Shown one piece after another: positions 9,281 through 17,339 of a DNA stretch of 39,224 bases. This stretch comes from Devosia sp. (lineage in GTDB: Bacteria > Pseudomonadota > Alphaproteobacteria > Rhizobiales > Devosiaceae), in NCBI RefSeq assembly GCF_030689745.1, contig NZ_JAUYGL010000182.1, positions 1 through 39,224 of the forward strand, in the 5' to 3' direction. The position numbers and the translations under genes were made by a program. Under the pieces are notes generated by a model. The model saw only the letters and a program-made list of their open reading frames with translations, was not told where the DNA came from and ran no database searches. Numbering within the stretch: position 1 is the first letter of the stretch; every line of letters begins with the position of its first letter.

Positions 9281-10483
9281 GTGCGCGCCACCATCGAGGT
9301 CGCCGATATCTTCCGTGCTGCCGGTTCAGCCTATCGGAGCGCCCATGCCGGGCATCTGAGCCTGGACCAGCTCAAGGTCATGTCGGCGATCGAGAGCTGC
9401 CGCACCGCTGCGCTTGGCGGTCACGTCGACGCCTGCACAGACTGCGGGCATCAGCGCATCGCCTACAACAGCTGCCGCAACCGGCATTGTCCCCGGTGCC
9501 AGGGTGCTGCCGCACGCACCTGGCTCGAAGCCCGCGAGGCCGATCTCCTGCCGGTTGGTTACTTCCACGTCGTGTACACCCTGCCGGCCGAGGTCGCCGA
9601 TATCGCCTTCCACAACAAGGCTCTGGTCTACAACCTGCTGTTCAAGGCGGCGTCCGAGACCATGCTGACGATCGCCGCCGATCCCCGGTATCTGGGCGCC
9701 CGCATCGGCATCTCCGCCGTACTGCACACCTGGGGCTCGGCCATGATGCACCACCCGCACATCCACATGATCGTGCCGGATGGCGGCATTGCGCCGGATG
9801 GGCGGTGGCTCTCATCGCGACCAGCCTTCCTCCTGCCGGTGCGGGTGCTCGGCGCCCTGTTTCGCCGTCTGTTCCTGACCCGGCTGATCGAGCTGCACGA
9901 TGCCGGCCGGCTCGCCTTCTTCGGCAAGCTGGCAGGGCTCAGCGATCGCCGCGCCTTCCAGCGTCACCTCGCGCCGATCCGCAAGAAGCGCTGGGTGGTT
10001 TACGCCAAGCCACCCTTCGCTGGGCCACAGGCGGTCCTCGCCTATCTCTCGCGCTATACCCATCGGGTGGCGATCTCCAACAGCCGCCTCATCGCGTTCG
10101 ACCAGACCGGCGTGACCTTCCACTACAAGGATTATCGCTGTACCGGCGCCGACCGGAAGTAGGTCATGACCCTGGCCGCCAATGAGTTCATCCGCCGCTT
10201 CTTACTGCACACCCTGCCACGCGGCTTCCATCGCATCCGGCACTACGGTCTGCTCGCCGGCTCCGCTCGCAAGGACAGCCTTGCCCAGGCCCGCAGTCTG
10301 CTCGAGGTCGCGCCGGCGCCCGACGACGCCGGGGTAACTCAGGAGACCGCCGATCCGCGGCCACCATGCCCCTGCTGTGGCGGCACCATGATCATCATCG
10401 AAACCTTCGCCCGGGGCTGCAGGCCGCGCGCGCCGCCTGCAGCGCGGCAGACAAACCGGGAGACCATCCATGACCCGGCATGA
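9281..10483 (+). pseudogene. IS91-family (Y2 rolling-circle) transposase with an in-frame stop
   Basis: An IS91/IS801-type transposase. It has an N-terminal zinc-binding region (CTDCGHQRIAYNSCRNRHCPRCQ), the HUH nuclease motif within HHPHIHMIVPDGG, and the catalytic tyrosine region YLSRYTHRVAISNSRL. A TAG at 10160-10162 interrupts it after GADRK; the same frame then continues VMTLAANEFIRRFLLHTLPRGFHRIRHYGLLA, the normal IS91 C-terminal part, ending with a CPCCGG zinc knuckle. The lesion is a simple codon change (AAG to TAG would suffice), so it is a recent inactivation or a sequence error. The start is a GTG, five bases after the recombinase stop. Confidence 0.85.
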
Positions 10484-10918
10484 CCCGCTTGTTCATACGG
10501 CCGCGCCACGTCACCGGCCGATGGGACGGTTCGCGCCCAGCACCGCAGCGATCACCGTTATGCCCGCCGATCTCGTCAACACCGCCGCTGCCCACGCTCG
10601 AACGCAGCCCGGACGCCGTCCACTTGCAGGGCTGGCCACGCCATATGCCTCCGCTCTTGGCACCCAACCGACCACACCAAATCGGAAAACCCCATAGCGC
10701 AGCGCATGCGGACCGCGGGTTCCTGCATGGGTGGCTTTGCGACGCCAAGCGGCATCCCAAACCCTTCACCATTTCAGACGTGAGAGCCGCTTCGGCCGTG
10801 TCCCAAAAGCGGTCGTTCCAGTGAGCTGCCGGAAACCGCGATAACGGGGAGGAAGGAGGTTAGGGGCGTTTTTTGGAGCGGTAAGATAGTTGGAACCGCA
10901 AAACTTGCGTCTCCTGTA
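10484..10918. other. Gene-free region after the IS91 transposase
   Basis: Several overlapping open frames exist but none has family features. It probably includes the non-coding 3' end of the IS91-type element; IS91 elements lack classical inverted repeats, so the end cannot be placed by eye. The stop of the next minus-strand gene is at 10919. Confidence 0.4.
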
Positions 10919-11803
10919 TCATGTCGCAAATCGTCTGGCGCTGAACACGCAGAGGACAATCGCGAGGCAGACCAGCAGCATGGTCCAGGTGACGGGCTCG
11001 TGCAGCAGCGTGGCGGCCAGCGCCAGGCCGAAAAAGGGCTGCAGCAGCTGCAGCTGGCCAATGGCGGCGATGCCGCCCTGTGCCAGACCGCGATACCAGA
11101 AGACGAAGCCGACCAGCATGCTGAAGACGGAAACATAGGCCAGGCTCAGCCAGGTCGGCAGGGTGATGCCGGCAAATGTCGGCGGCAGGGTCAGCAACGA
11201 CAGGGCGGTCACGATCGGCAGCGACAACACCAGCGCCCAAGAGATGACCTGCCAGCCGCCAAGCCGGCGCGACAGCCTGCCCCCTTCGGCATAGCCGAGG
11301 CCGCAGACCACGATGGCGGCCAGCATCAGCAGATCGCCGGTCGGAGACGCCGTGAGCCCCTGCGCCAGGGCAAAGCCGACGACGAGCGCACTGCCCAGCG
11401 CTGAAAACAGCCAGAAGGCGGGTTTTGGTCGCTCGGCGCCGCGCAGCACGCCGAAAATGGCGGTCGAGAGCGGCAGTAGGCCGATGAAGACGATGGAATG
11501 GGCCGAGGTAACGTGTTGCAGCGCCAGCGCCGTCAGGAGCGGGAAGCCGATGACAACCCCCAGGGCGACGATGACTAGGGAGAGGAGATCGGCCTTTGCA
11601 GGACGGCGCTGTCGCAGGACCAGCAACAGGACCAGCGCCAGTATGCCGGCAATGGCCGCCCGCGCCACGGTGAGAAAGATCGGGTCGAACTGCTGGACGG
11701 CCAGCCGGGTTGCCGGCAGCGAACCGCTGAAGATGGCGACGCCGATTAGTCCATTGAGCAGGCCATTGTCCGTCTTGGCCCCGCCTGTGTCGAGGCTCGT
11801 CAT
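10919..11803 (-). CDS. EamA/DMT-superfamily transporter
   Basis: A 294-residue integral membrane protein with about ten hydrophobic helices in two EamA halves (first from about residue 18, LIGVAIFSGSLPATRLAVQQFDPI; second from about 155, LLMLAAIVVCGLGYAEGGRLSRR, then SLAYVSVFSMLVGFVFWYRGLAQGG). Length is usual for drug/metabolite exporters of this type. Its ATG overlaps the stop of the D-Ala-D-Ala ligase gene by four bases (ATGA), so the two form an operon. The substrate is unknown; pairing with ddl suggests an amino acid or dipeptide, by inference only. Confidence 0.88.
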   Translation of the reverse strand: MTSLDTGGAKTDNGLLNGLIGVAIFSGSLPATRLAVQQFDPIFLTVARAAIAGILALVLLLVLRQRRPAKADLLSLVIVALGVVIGFPLLTALALQHVTSAHSIVFIGLLPLSTAIFGVLRGAERPKPAFWLFSALGSALVVGFALAQGLTASPTGDLLMLAAIVVCGLGYAEGGRLSRRLGGWQVISWALVLSLPIVTALSLLTLPPTFAGITLPTWLSLAYVSVFSMLVGFVFWYRGLAQGGIAAIGQLQLLQPFFGLALAATLLHEPVTWTMLLVCLAIVLCVFSARRFAT

Positions 11804-12867
11804 GGCCGGTTCGCTCGCGCGAGGCCATGGCTCACCAAACGGTCGATGATCTCGGGATAGGCAATGCCGCTGGCCGCCATGGCCTTGGCGTACAAGCTGA
11901 TATCGGTAAAGCCGGGAATTGTGTTGAGCTCGTTGACCAGAAACACGCCGTCTTCCTTGAGGAAGAAGTCCACGCGCGCCATGCCGTCGCAGCCAAGCGC
12001 CCGGAACGCCCTGGATGCCATGTCGCGCATGGCGCTCTCGACCTCTTGTGGCAGGTCCGCAGGCACTTTGAGGACCGCGCCGGTCTCGTCGACATATTTG
12101 GCGTCATAGCTGTAAAAGCCATGCCGCTCCGCCGGCACGATCTCGCCGGGGCGGGACACGAAAAGGCCTCCCGTCTCATCCTCCAGCACGCTGAACTCGA
12201 TCTCGCGGCCCTCGACGAACTCTTCGGCGAGGATGCAGTGGTCAAAGCGCAAGGCTTGGTCAAGCGCGGGCTGGAACTCCTGGCTGCCCGAGACTTTCCG
12301 GACGCCCACCGATGATCCCTGCCGGGCCGGCTTGATGAAGATCGGCAAACCAAGCGCGCGCTCCAGGCCGGCAAAATCGGGCGCCTCGTGCTGGCCGATG
12401 GCCACCCAGCACGCCACCGGAATGCCCGCCGCGTTCAGCAGGCGCTTGGCCATGATCTTGTCCAGCGCCGTGGCCGATCCGAGCAGGCCACAGCCGGCCA
12501 GCGGCACGCGGGCCACTTCCGCCATGCCCTGCACTGAGCCATCCTCACCGAAAAGGCCATGCAAGACCGGAAACAGCATGCCGATCCTGTCGGTGCCCAC
12601 GACCTGCCCGTCAGCGCCAAGCAGGATCAGGCGTCCGCGCCCGCCGGGCACCAAAGCCACTTCGGTCCCGTTTTCGGGCATCGCCAACACGCCATCCTCG
12701 AAGCGGCTCAGCAGCCACTGGCCCTCTCGGGTTACGAAGATGGGCATGGGCTCGTATTTTTCCGGGGCCAGGGCGGCCATGACATTGGTCGCCGACAGTA
12801 CCGAAACATCATGCTCGGCGGAGCGACCGCCGAACAGCACGGCGATTTTCAGTCTGGATGGTCTCAC
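11800..12867 (-). CDS. ddl: D-alanine--D-alanine ligase
   Basis: A cytosolic ATP-grasp enzyme joining two D-alanines for peptidoglycan precursors. Visible motifs are KIAVLFGGRSAEHDVSVLSA at the N-terminus, HGLFGEDGSVQG, the ATP-grasp region (FIKPARQGSSVGVRK, ILAEEFVEGREIEFSVLED), YDAKYVDETG typical of D-Ala-specific ligases, and the metal-binding ARVDFFLKEDGVFLVNELNTIPG. I chose GTG 12867 (355 residues) because GGGAG lies 6 bases upstream and it starts just before the conserved domain. An in-frame ATG at 12918 adds 17 residues but leaves almost no room for the divergent regulator's promoter. It heads an operon with the EamA transporter. It may be a second ddl copy outside the cell-wall cluster. 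Confidence 0.92.
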   Translation of the reverse strand: MRPSRLKIAVLFGGRSAEHDVSVLSATNVMAALAPEKYEPMPIFVTREGQWLLSRFEDGVLAMPENGTEVALVPGGRGRLILLGADGQVVGTDRIGMLFPVLHGLFGEDGSVQGMAEVARVPLAGCGLLGSATALDKIMAKRLLNAAGIPVACWVAIGQHEAPDFAGLERALGLPIFIKPARQGSSVGVRKVSGSQEFQPALDQALRFDHCILAEEFVEGREIEFSVLEDETGGLFVSRPGEIVPAERHGFYSYDAKYVDETGAVLKVPADLPQEVESAMRDMASRAFRALGCDGMARVDFFLKEDGVFLVNELNTIPGFTDISLYAKAMAASGIAYPEIIDRLVSHGLARANRP

Positions 12868-12956
12868 GGCGGGCTCCCGATCGCTGGGCTCATTGCAAGT
12901 GGATCGACTAAAATGCATGATCGTTGCAATTCAAAGAGCCACTATGCGAGCCTGTC
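12868..12956. promoter_or_regulatory. Divergent control region between ddl and the MocR-type regulator
   Basis: About 90 bases separate the preferred starts of the two divergent genes. Local AT-rich sequence (GACTAAAATGCATGATCG at about 12906-12923) stands out from its surroundings. No exact operator could be defined; MocR regulators usually bind direct repeats in such divergent gaps. Role inferred from gene arrangement. Confidence 0.4.
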
Positions 12957-14470
12957 GTGAGCCACTTGCCCCCCAACCAGCGCCGGCTGACCCGGCGGCG
13001 AGAAAGCCCGTCGGCCGGATTCCAGCCGCGCCTAGATCCGGCGGCGCCGGCCTCGCTGGCCCGCCAACTCTATCTGGTCCTGCGCGAGGCCATGGCCGAT
13101 GGCCGGATCAGGCCGGGACAGAGACTGCCCTCGTCGCGCCTTGCCGCGCAAGAATGGGTGCTGTCGCGCGGCACCATCGCCGAGGCCTATGATATCCTCA
13201 TCGCCGAGGGCTATGCCATAGCGCGCCATGGGTCAGGCACCTATGTCCTGACGGACACGCCGGCCGAGCGGCTCGAAACCGGCCCGCGGCCCATTGTCGG
13301 GGAAAGCTCAGCGCGGCGGACCATATCGAGGTCGGTCACCGGCATGCTGAGCCGTGGCCCCAGCCTAGAACCGCAAAAGCTGCTGCCCTTCGTCACCGGC
13401 CGCATGGCGCATGACGAGCGAACGGCCAGCCTGCTCAATCGCCTTGCCGGCCGCCACATGAACTATGCCTTCGAAGGCTATGGCGATATCCAGGGCGAAC
13501 CCGATCTGCGGGCCGCCATTGTCGCCCATGTGGCCGCATCGCGCGGCGTCCGCTGCACCCCCGAGCAGCTATTCATAACGGCCGGAACGCAACAGGCGCT
13601 CGATCTGGCCTTTCGCGTGCTGGTCTCGCCGGGCGATCGCGTCGTCGTTGAAGACCCTTGCTATCCGCCGGCCCGGCAGTGCCTGGCGCTCAACGGCGCT
13701 GAGATCGTGGGACTGCCGGTCGACCAGGCCGGTGTCGTGGTCGAACAGCTGACGGCAGGCGACCTGCCGCCGCCTGCCCTGATCTATGTGACGCCCTCCA
13801 ACCAGTATCCGTCCGGGTCAGTGCTCTCCCTACCCCGGCGCCTGGACCTTCTGGCTTATGCGCGCGCCAATGGCTGCTGGATTGTCGAGGACGATTACGA
13901 CAGCGAGTTTCGCTATGACGGCCACGCCATAGCTTCGCTGCAGGGCCTCGATCAGGCAGACCGTGTTCTGTATACGGGCACCTTCAGCAAGGCCCTGCTG
14001 CCTAGCCTGCGCCTTGGCTATCTGGTCGTGCCGCCCGATCTGGTGCGAGTGTTTCGCGCCGTCCGCCCGGCGCTCGACCGCTGCCCGCCCACCTTCCAGC
14101 AACGTGTCGTCGCCGACTTTCTGCAGGAAGGCTATTACCCTGCACACCTGCGCCGGCTGCGCGAGCGGTTGCGCGCATCTCGCGACATGCTGGCCGCACT
14201 TTTGCAGGAGCGCATCGGAGACCATCTTCGGTGGTCTTGCCCGACCAAGGCATAAATCTGATTGCGCGCACCACCGGCACCTGGAGCAGCGATACGCAAA
14301 TTTCCTGTGCCGCCCTAGCGCGCGGCGTTGTCGTCATGCCACTTTCGCGTATGAATGTGACAGCCTTAGACACGTCACGGCTTCTGCTCGGTTTCTCCGG
14401 CCTCTCGGATCGTGAGGCTGATTTAGGAACGAGTGAGTTGGCGAATGTATTCGACAGCTTGTTGCCCTGA
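12957..14470 (+). pseudogene. MocR/GntR-type regulator with aminotransferase-like domain, frameshifted near the C-terminus
   Basis: An N-terminal GntR winged helix (LARQLYLVLREAMADGRIRPGQRLPSSRLAAQ ... SRGTIAEAYDILIAEGYAIARHGSGTYV) is joined to a fold-type I aminotransferase domain. That domain contains VEDDYDSEFRYD and GTFSKALLPSLRLGY, whose Lys (codon 13989-13991) would hold PLP. The first frame runs to 14255 but leaves the family after GDHL at about 14228; the end continues in another frame from 14231 (VVLPDQGINLIARTTGTW ... LLLGFSGL). One base is missing at about 14226-14233. The joined product is about 504 residues, normal for MocR regulators. GTG 12957 was chosen because the ATG at 12924 crowds ddl. 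A MocR regulator of ddl (DdlR) is known in Brevibacillus; a similar role is inferred here. Confidence 0.82.
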
Positions 14471-15026
14471 AAACCTGCAAATGCTTGGACGTGTGCATTT
14501 CCAGATTCCGTAATCAGCGACCGCCTTCGTTTGCACGTTGCTACGGCGTGAATGACCGCCGTGGCGTCGGAAACCGCTGGGCAGGAACGCGCCCCATTCC
14601 CGCCATTCGGGATCGAAGTTAAATTTCCCAATAGCGGACATTGGCCGCGACGGTGCCGGCGTCCAATTTGGGGTGGGTTGCGGACTGGCGGCTTCTCTAT
14701 CGCGGATTGTGTCAAGGGACGAACGATCTCATCTGCCGCCGAGAGGCGGCATTGCTGAACTTGGAAGAACGCTCAGGAGCGGTGCTCGGGCAGAGTCAGG
14801 CTTTGCTGCTTGGCATGAGGTCGTGCCACACGGGGTTCGCGCTTCTCTTCGGGGTCGGCGCTGCGACCGCCCCACGATGGGGTAAGAAAAAGCGGAGTGG
14901 ATCAATCTTTTGGGCGCCCTTGCCAGTTGGCAGGGCTGCCGCCAGTACGATCTCACGCCACCTTCGTCCCCGTGAGGACCTCTTTCCTGCCGAGGCAGAA
15001 CCCTTAAAGCTTCTCTAGGCGAGAGA
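14471..15026. other. Gene-free region between the MocR gene and the IS110 element
   Basis: Open frames on both strands lack any family features and look like GC-driven chance frames. A perfect hairpin lies at 14734-14751 (TGCCGCC, GAGA loop, GGCGGCA). The part at about 14540-14650 resembles, from memory, degenerate intergenic sequence often mis-annotated as short proteins in rhizobial genomes; this is weak. The 3' end of the IS110 element must lie in the right part of the stretch but cannot be placed by eye. Confidence 0.4.
14734..14751. repeat. Perfect 7-bp hairpin with GAGA tetraloop
   Basis: TGCCGCC GAGA GGCGGCA. The stem is fully paired and the loop is of GNRA type if transcribed from the plus strand. 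No T-run follows, so it is not a standard terminator. No flanking gene explains it. Confidence 0.5.
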
Positions 15027-16067
15027 TCAGGCAGCCGCTGCGGCGGGCTCGCTGCCCCAGCGGAAGTCGGTGCCGTCGGTCCACATCCGGTGCAGAACCA
15101 CCGCCAGGCGGCGGGCCACGGCGACAATGGCACGGCGCTGGCCTCGCCGCTGGGCGACCCGCATGCCCCAGGCCTTCAGCCACGACCACTTAGCGCTCTG
15201 GGTCAGCAGGACCTGTGCGGCCTCATACAGCATCGTGCGCAGCATGGTGTCCCCGGACTTCGAGATACCGCCATCGTAATCGATCTCACCGGACTGGTGA
15301 CGACGAGGCGTCAATCCGACATGGGCACCCACCGCTCTGGAATGAACAAAGCGCTGCGGCTGGTCCACAGTCGCGCGGTACGTCAACGCAACAACAGCGC
15401 CGACACCCGGCGCCGTCATCAACCGCCGGCAGATGGGATCATGCCGCACGACCTCGAGCAGCATCTTGTGCAGCTTGGTGAACTCCTGGCGCATGACGCG
15501 GCGGATGGTCAGCATCGGCTCGACGATGGCGGCAAGCCTGGGCAAACCTTCGACCAACTCGCGGACGCGCGTCTCGAATCCAGCTTGCCCAACGACGCCG
15601 ACCTTCAGGCCGAAGTTACGCAAGGTGCCGCGCAGATCGGCATCGACGTCGAGCATCTTGCGCTGCACCAGCTTGCGCGCCGTCAGCAGCATGCGCTTCT
15701 CCTGGCTGGCCAGCGTCTTCACATGCACCGGCTTGAACAGGCCGACGCGCATCATCTGGGCAATGCCGCGCGCGTCATGCCGGTCAGACTTGTTGATCTG
15801 CTGCGCCTTCAGCAGCGACTTCATGTGGCGGGTCTCGACGCAGATCACGGGCAGACCGGCTTCCGCCATGCCATTGACCAGCCACTGCGACAGCGGCCCG
15901 GCCTCGATCCCGACGCGGCCGTAGTCCTCGCCAATTGACGTCAGCAGTGTGACGATGTCGTCCGGCTCGGACGGAACCTTCTGCTCGCATATTACCCTGC
16001 CGGCCTCATCAACGACGCACACCGCCGTCTCCAACACCGACACGTCCAGTCCCACAAAATAGGCCAT
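15027..16067 (-). CDS. IS110-family transposase
   Basis: A 346-residue RNA-guided DEDD recombinase. The N-terminal RuvC-like part has FVGLDVS (first catalytic Asp), VGIEAGPLSQWLVNGM (Glu) and NKSDRHDARGIAQMMR (the paired Asp residues). The C-terminal Tnp_20 part has LMTAPGVGAVVALTYRATVDQPQRF and GAHVGLTPRRHQSGEIDYDGGISKSGD, with the conserved Ser region. I chose ATG 16067 (MAYFVGLDVS): it has AGGAGC upstream and starts at the domain; a longer frame from 16118 has no such site. It reads without damage. The long structured 5' non-coding region next to it fits the IS110 subgroup rather than IS1111. Confidence 0.92.
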   Translation of the reverse strand: MAYFVGLDVSVLETAVCVVDEAGRVICEQKVPSEPDDIVTLLTSIGEDYGRVGIEAGPLSQWLVNGMAEAGLPVICVETRHMKSLLKAQQINKSDRHDARGIAQMMRVGLFKPVHVKTLASQEKRMLLTARKLVQRKMLDVDADLRGTLRNFGLKVGVVGQAGFETRVRELVEGLPRLAAIVEPMLTIRRVMRQEFTKLHKMLLEVVRHDPICRRLMTAPGVGAVVALTYRATVDQPQRFVHSRAVGAHVGLTPRRHQSGEIDYDGGISKSGDTMLRTMLYEAAQVLLTQSAKWSWLKAWGMRVAQRRGQRRAIVAVARRLAVVLHRMWTDGTDFRWGSEPAAAAA

Positions 16068-16085
16068 CGCCGTTGCTCCTTCCTT

Positions 16086-16191
16086 CGATGCCGAGGTCAG
16101 GTGCGACCTCGCCAGCATCGTACATGAAGGGGCTGCAGCTTCTCGATCTCAGATCGCGCCGCAGCCGCCGCGATACACCATCTTCTGGTGT
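16086..16191 (-). ncRNA. Candidate IS110 bridge RNA region (three stem-loops)
   Basis: Upstream of the transposase start, three consecutive stem-loops can be drawn. One is ACACCA/TGGTGT (16175-16180 with 16186-16191). The second is a two-part stem: outer GGCTGC/GCAGCC (16131-16136 with 16161-16166), inner CGATC/GATCG (16144-16148 with 16152-16156) and unpaired bases on both sides between them. The third is CGATGC+CGAGGTC paired with GACCTCG+GCATCG (16086-16098 with 16105-16120), with a 3-base bulge. IS110 elements are known to make a bridge RNA from their 5' end with a leading stem-loop and two binding loops. The position and number of stems match; the guide sequences were not identified. Confidence 0.5.
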
Positions 16192-16234
16192 TCGATACGG
16201 GTAACCGGAAGCTCGTTCGGTGATACTCCCAGGT

Positions 16235-17197
16235 CTATGTTAGTTGTGTCAATTTCAGCGCCGTGTCGCCATCGATGACCAGTCCACGGCAGAGGCCGGA
16301 GCGCAGAAGAGCCTTGGCTGCCTTCACCTTGGCAACCCCCGCCACCAAGGCAACAATACTGGCCTCCTTGAGGTCATTGAGTGGCATCGCGATGGTTCGG
16401 CGTGCCAAATCATGTTCGATTGGAATGCCACTCTGGTCGAAGAAGATGCCGTTGGTATCGCCAACGGCCCCTAAATCCCTCAACGCTGTAAGTTCATCCT
16501 TGGTGATCATCTCTTGCTGGCGCAGCAAAGAGTCTTCGGTCAGCTCGCCAACGCTGACATAGGCGACTGTGGTGGTACGAGCGATATCCAGTGCCCGCTG
16601 CACCGAGCGTTGCGATAGCAAAACTTGACGATCGTCGGCACTGTCGGCGATGAACGGCACCGGCAGGAAAAAGCCCTGCCCGCCGGTATTCCGGGCGAGT
16701 GCATGCACCACTTCGAATGGATTATAGGCCGAATTGGCAGTCAGCGATCCCATCAGACTGATGAAGCGGGCGTGCGGCGCACGCATACCGGCAAGCTGCA
16801 ACGTCATTTGTTCTATGGTGCGTCCCCAGCCGGTACCGACGACCGGGTGCGCGCTCTCGGCCAGAACCTTGCGCAGATGCGCCGCCGCCGCCGTTCCAAC
16901 GGCCCGGAACGCAAATTTCTGGCTCAGCTCACCATCTTCTTCAGCAGTGAGGTTGAGCGCTGGCGTGCAAATGCAAAAATCTAGACCATATTCGGCCTTT
17001 AGCGCTTCCTCGATCGGCAAGAGGCCAACATCAGCCTGATTGATACTGATGCTGACCAGCCCAGACTCACGTGCGTCGGACAGCATTTTGTTGACGCGTG
17101 CCCGAGTGATGCCGAGGCGTTTGGCGGTGCTCTCTTGGTTCAAACCAGCCACGTGATAGAGCCAGGCAGCCTTTGCCACCAATTCGGTTTCGCTCAC
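16235..17197 (-). CDS. SorC-family transcriptional regulator
   Basis: A 320-residue regulator of carbohydrate genes. The N-terminal helix-turn-helix is at about residues 10-45 (AAWLYHVAGLNQESTAKRLGITRARVNKMLSDARESGLVSISI). The sugar-phosphate-binding domain follows (VVGTGWGRTIEQM, FISLMGSLTANSAYNPFEVVHALA, and a C-terminal GDTNGIFFDQSGIPIEH). GTG 17197 (VSETELVAKAA) was chosen because GAGGG lies 4 bases upstream and the length fits the family; the open frame extends to a TTG at 17239. It is divergent from the catabolic operon and very probably controls it, likely responding to a phosphorylated intermediate made by the operon's kinase. Confidence 0.88.
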   Translation of the reverse strand: MSETELVAKAAWLYHVAGLNQESTAKRLGITRARVNKMLSDARESGLVSISINQADVGLLPIEEALKAEYGLDFCICTPALNLTAEEDGELSQKFAFRAVGTAAAAHLRKVLAESAHPVVGTGWGRTIEQMTLQLAGMRAPHARFISLMGSLTANSAYNPFEVVHALARNTGGQGFFLPVPFIADSADDRQVLLSQRSVQRALDIARTTTVAYVSVGELTEDSLLRQQEMITKDELTALRDLGAVGDTNGIFFDQSGIPIEHDLARRTIAMPLNDLKEASIVALVAGVAKVKAAKALLRSGLCRGLVIDGDTALKLTQLT

Positions 17198-17232
17198 AAA
17201 GCCCTCATTTCCAGCCAATTGGACCACTCCAT

Positions 17233-17269
17233 AATACAAATGTATTTCTGTTTGACAAATGTATTGTCA
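17233..17269. promoter_or_regulatory. Two palindromes in the SorC/operon gap, probable operators
   Basis: AATACAAATGTATT (17233-17246) is a perfect palindrome. TGACAAATGTATTGTCA (17253-17269) is an inverted repeat with 6-bp arms TGACAA/TTGTCA. Both contain the same core ACAAATGTATT, giving a direct repeat with a period of about 19 bases, close to two helical turns. A TTGACA-like box occurs in each direction (17252-17257 on the plus strand, 17265-17270 on the minus strand), although good -10 partners were not found. The sites lie between divergent regulator and operon, as expected for SorC-type operators. Confidence 0.6.
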
Positions 17270-17339
17270 ACATGCGACGGTTTGATGGTCGGTGGAGGCC
17301 GACCCAACAAATCCTAGGTATCTAGGGAGGAGAACGGAT

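Noticed and set aside
10860-11828. 322-codon minus-strand frame overlapping the EamA gene in another phase
   Set aside because: It is extremely Arg/Ala/Gly-rich without membrane helices; the EamA frame explains the region.
14641-15018. 125-codon frame before the IS110 element
   Set aside because: No family match, no ribosome site, unusual composition; probably non-coding.
15090-15938. 282-codon plus-strand open frame opposite the IS110 transposase
   Set aside because: It is entirely antisense to a clear transposase, is rich in Arg/Gln/His as expected from antisense GC-rich codons, and has no family features.
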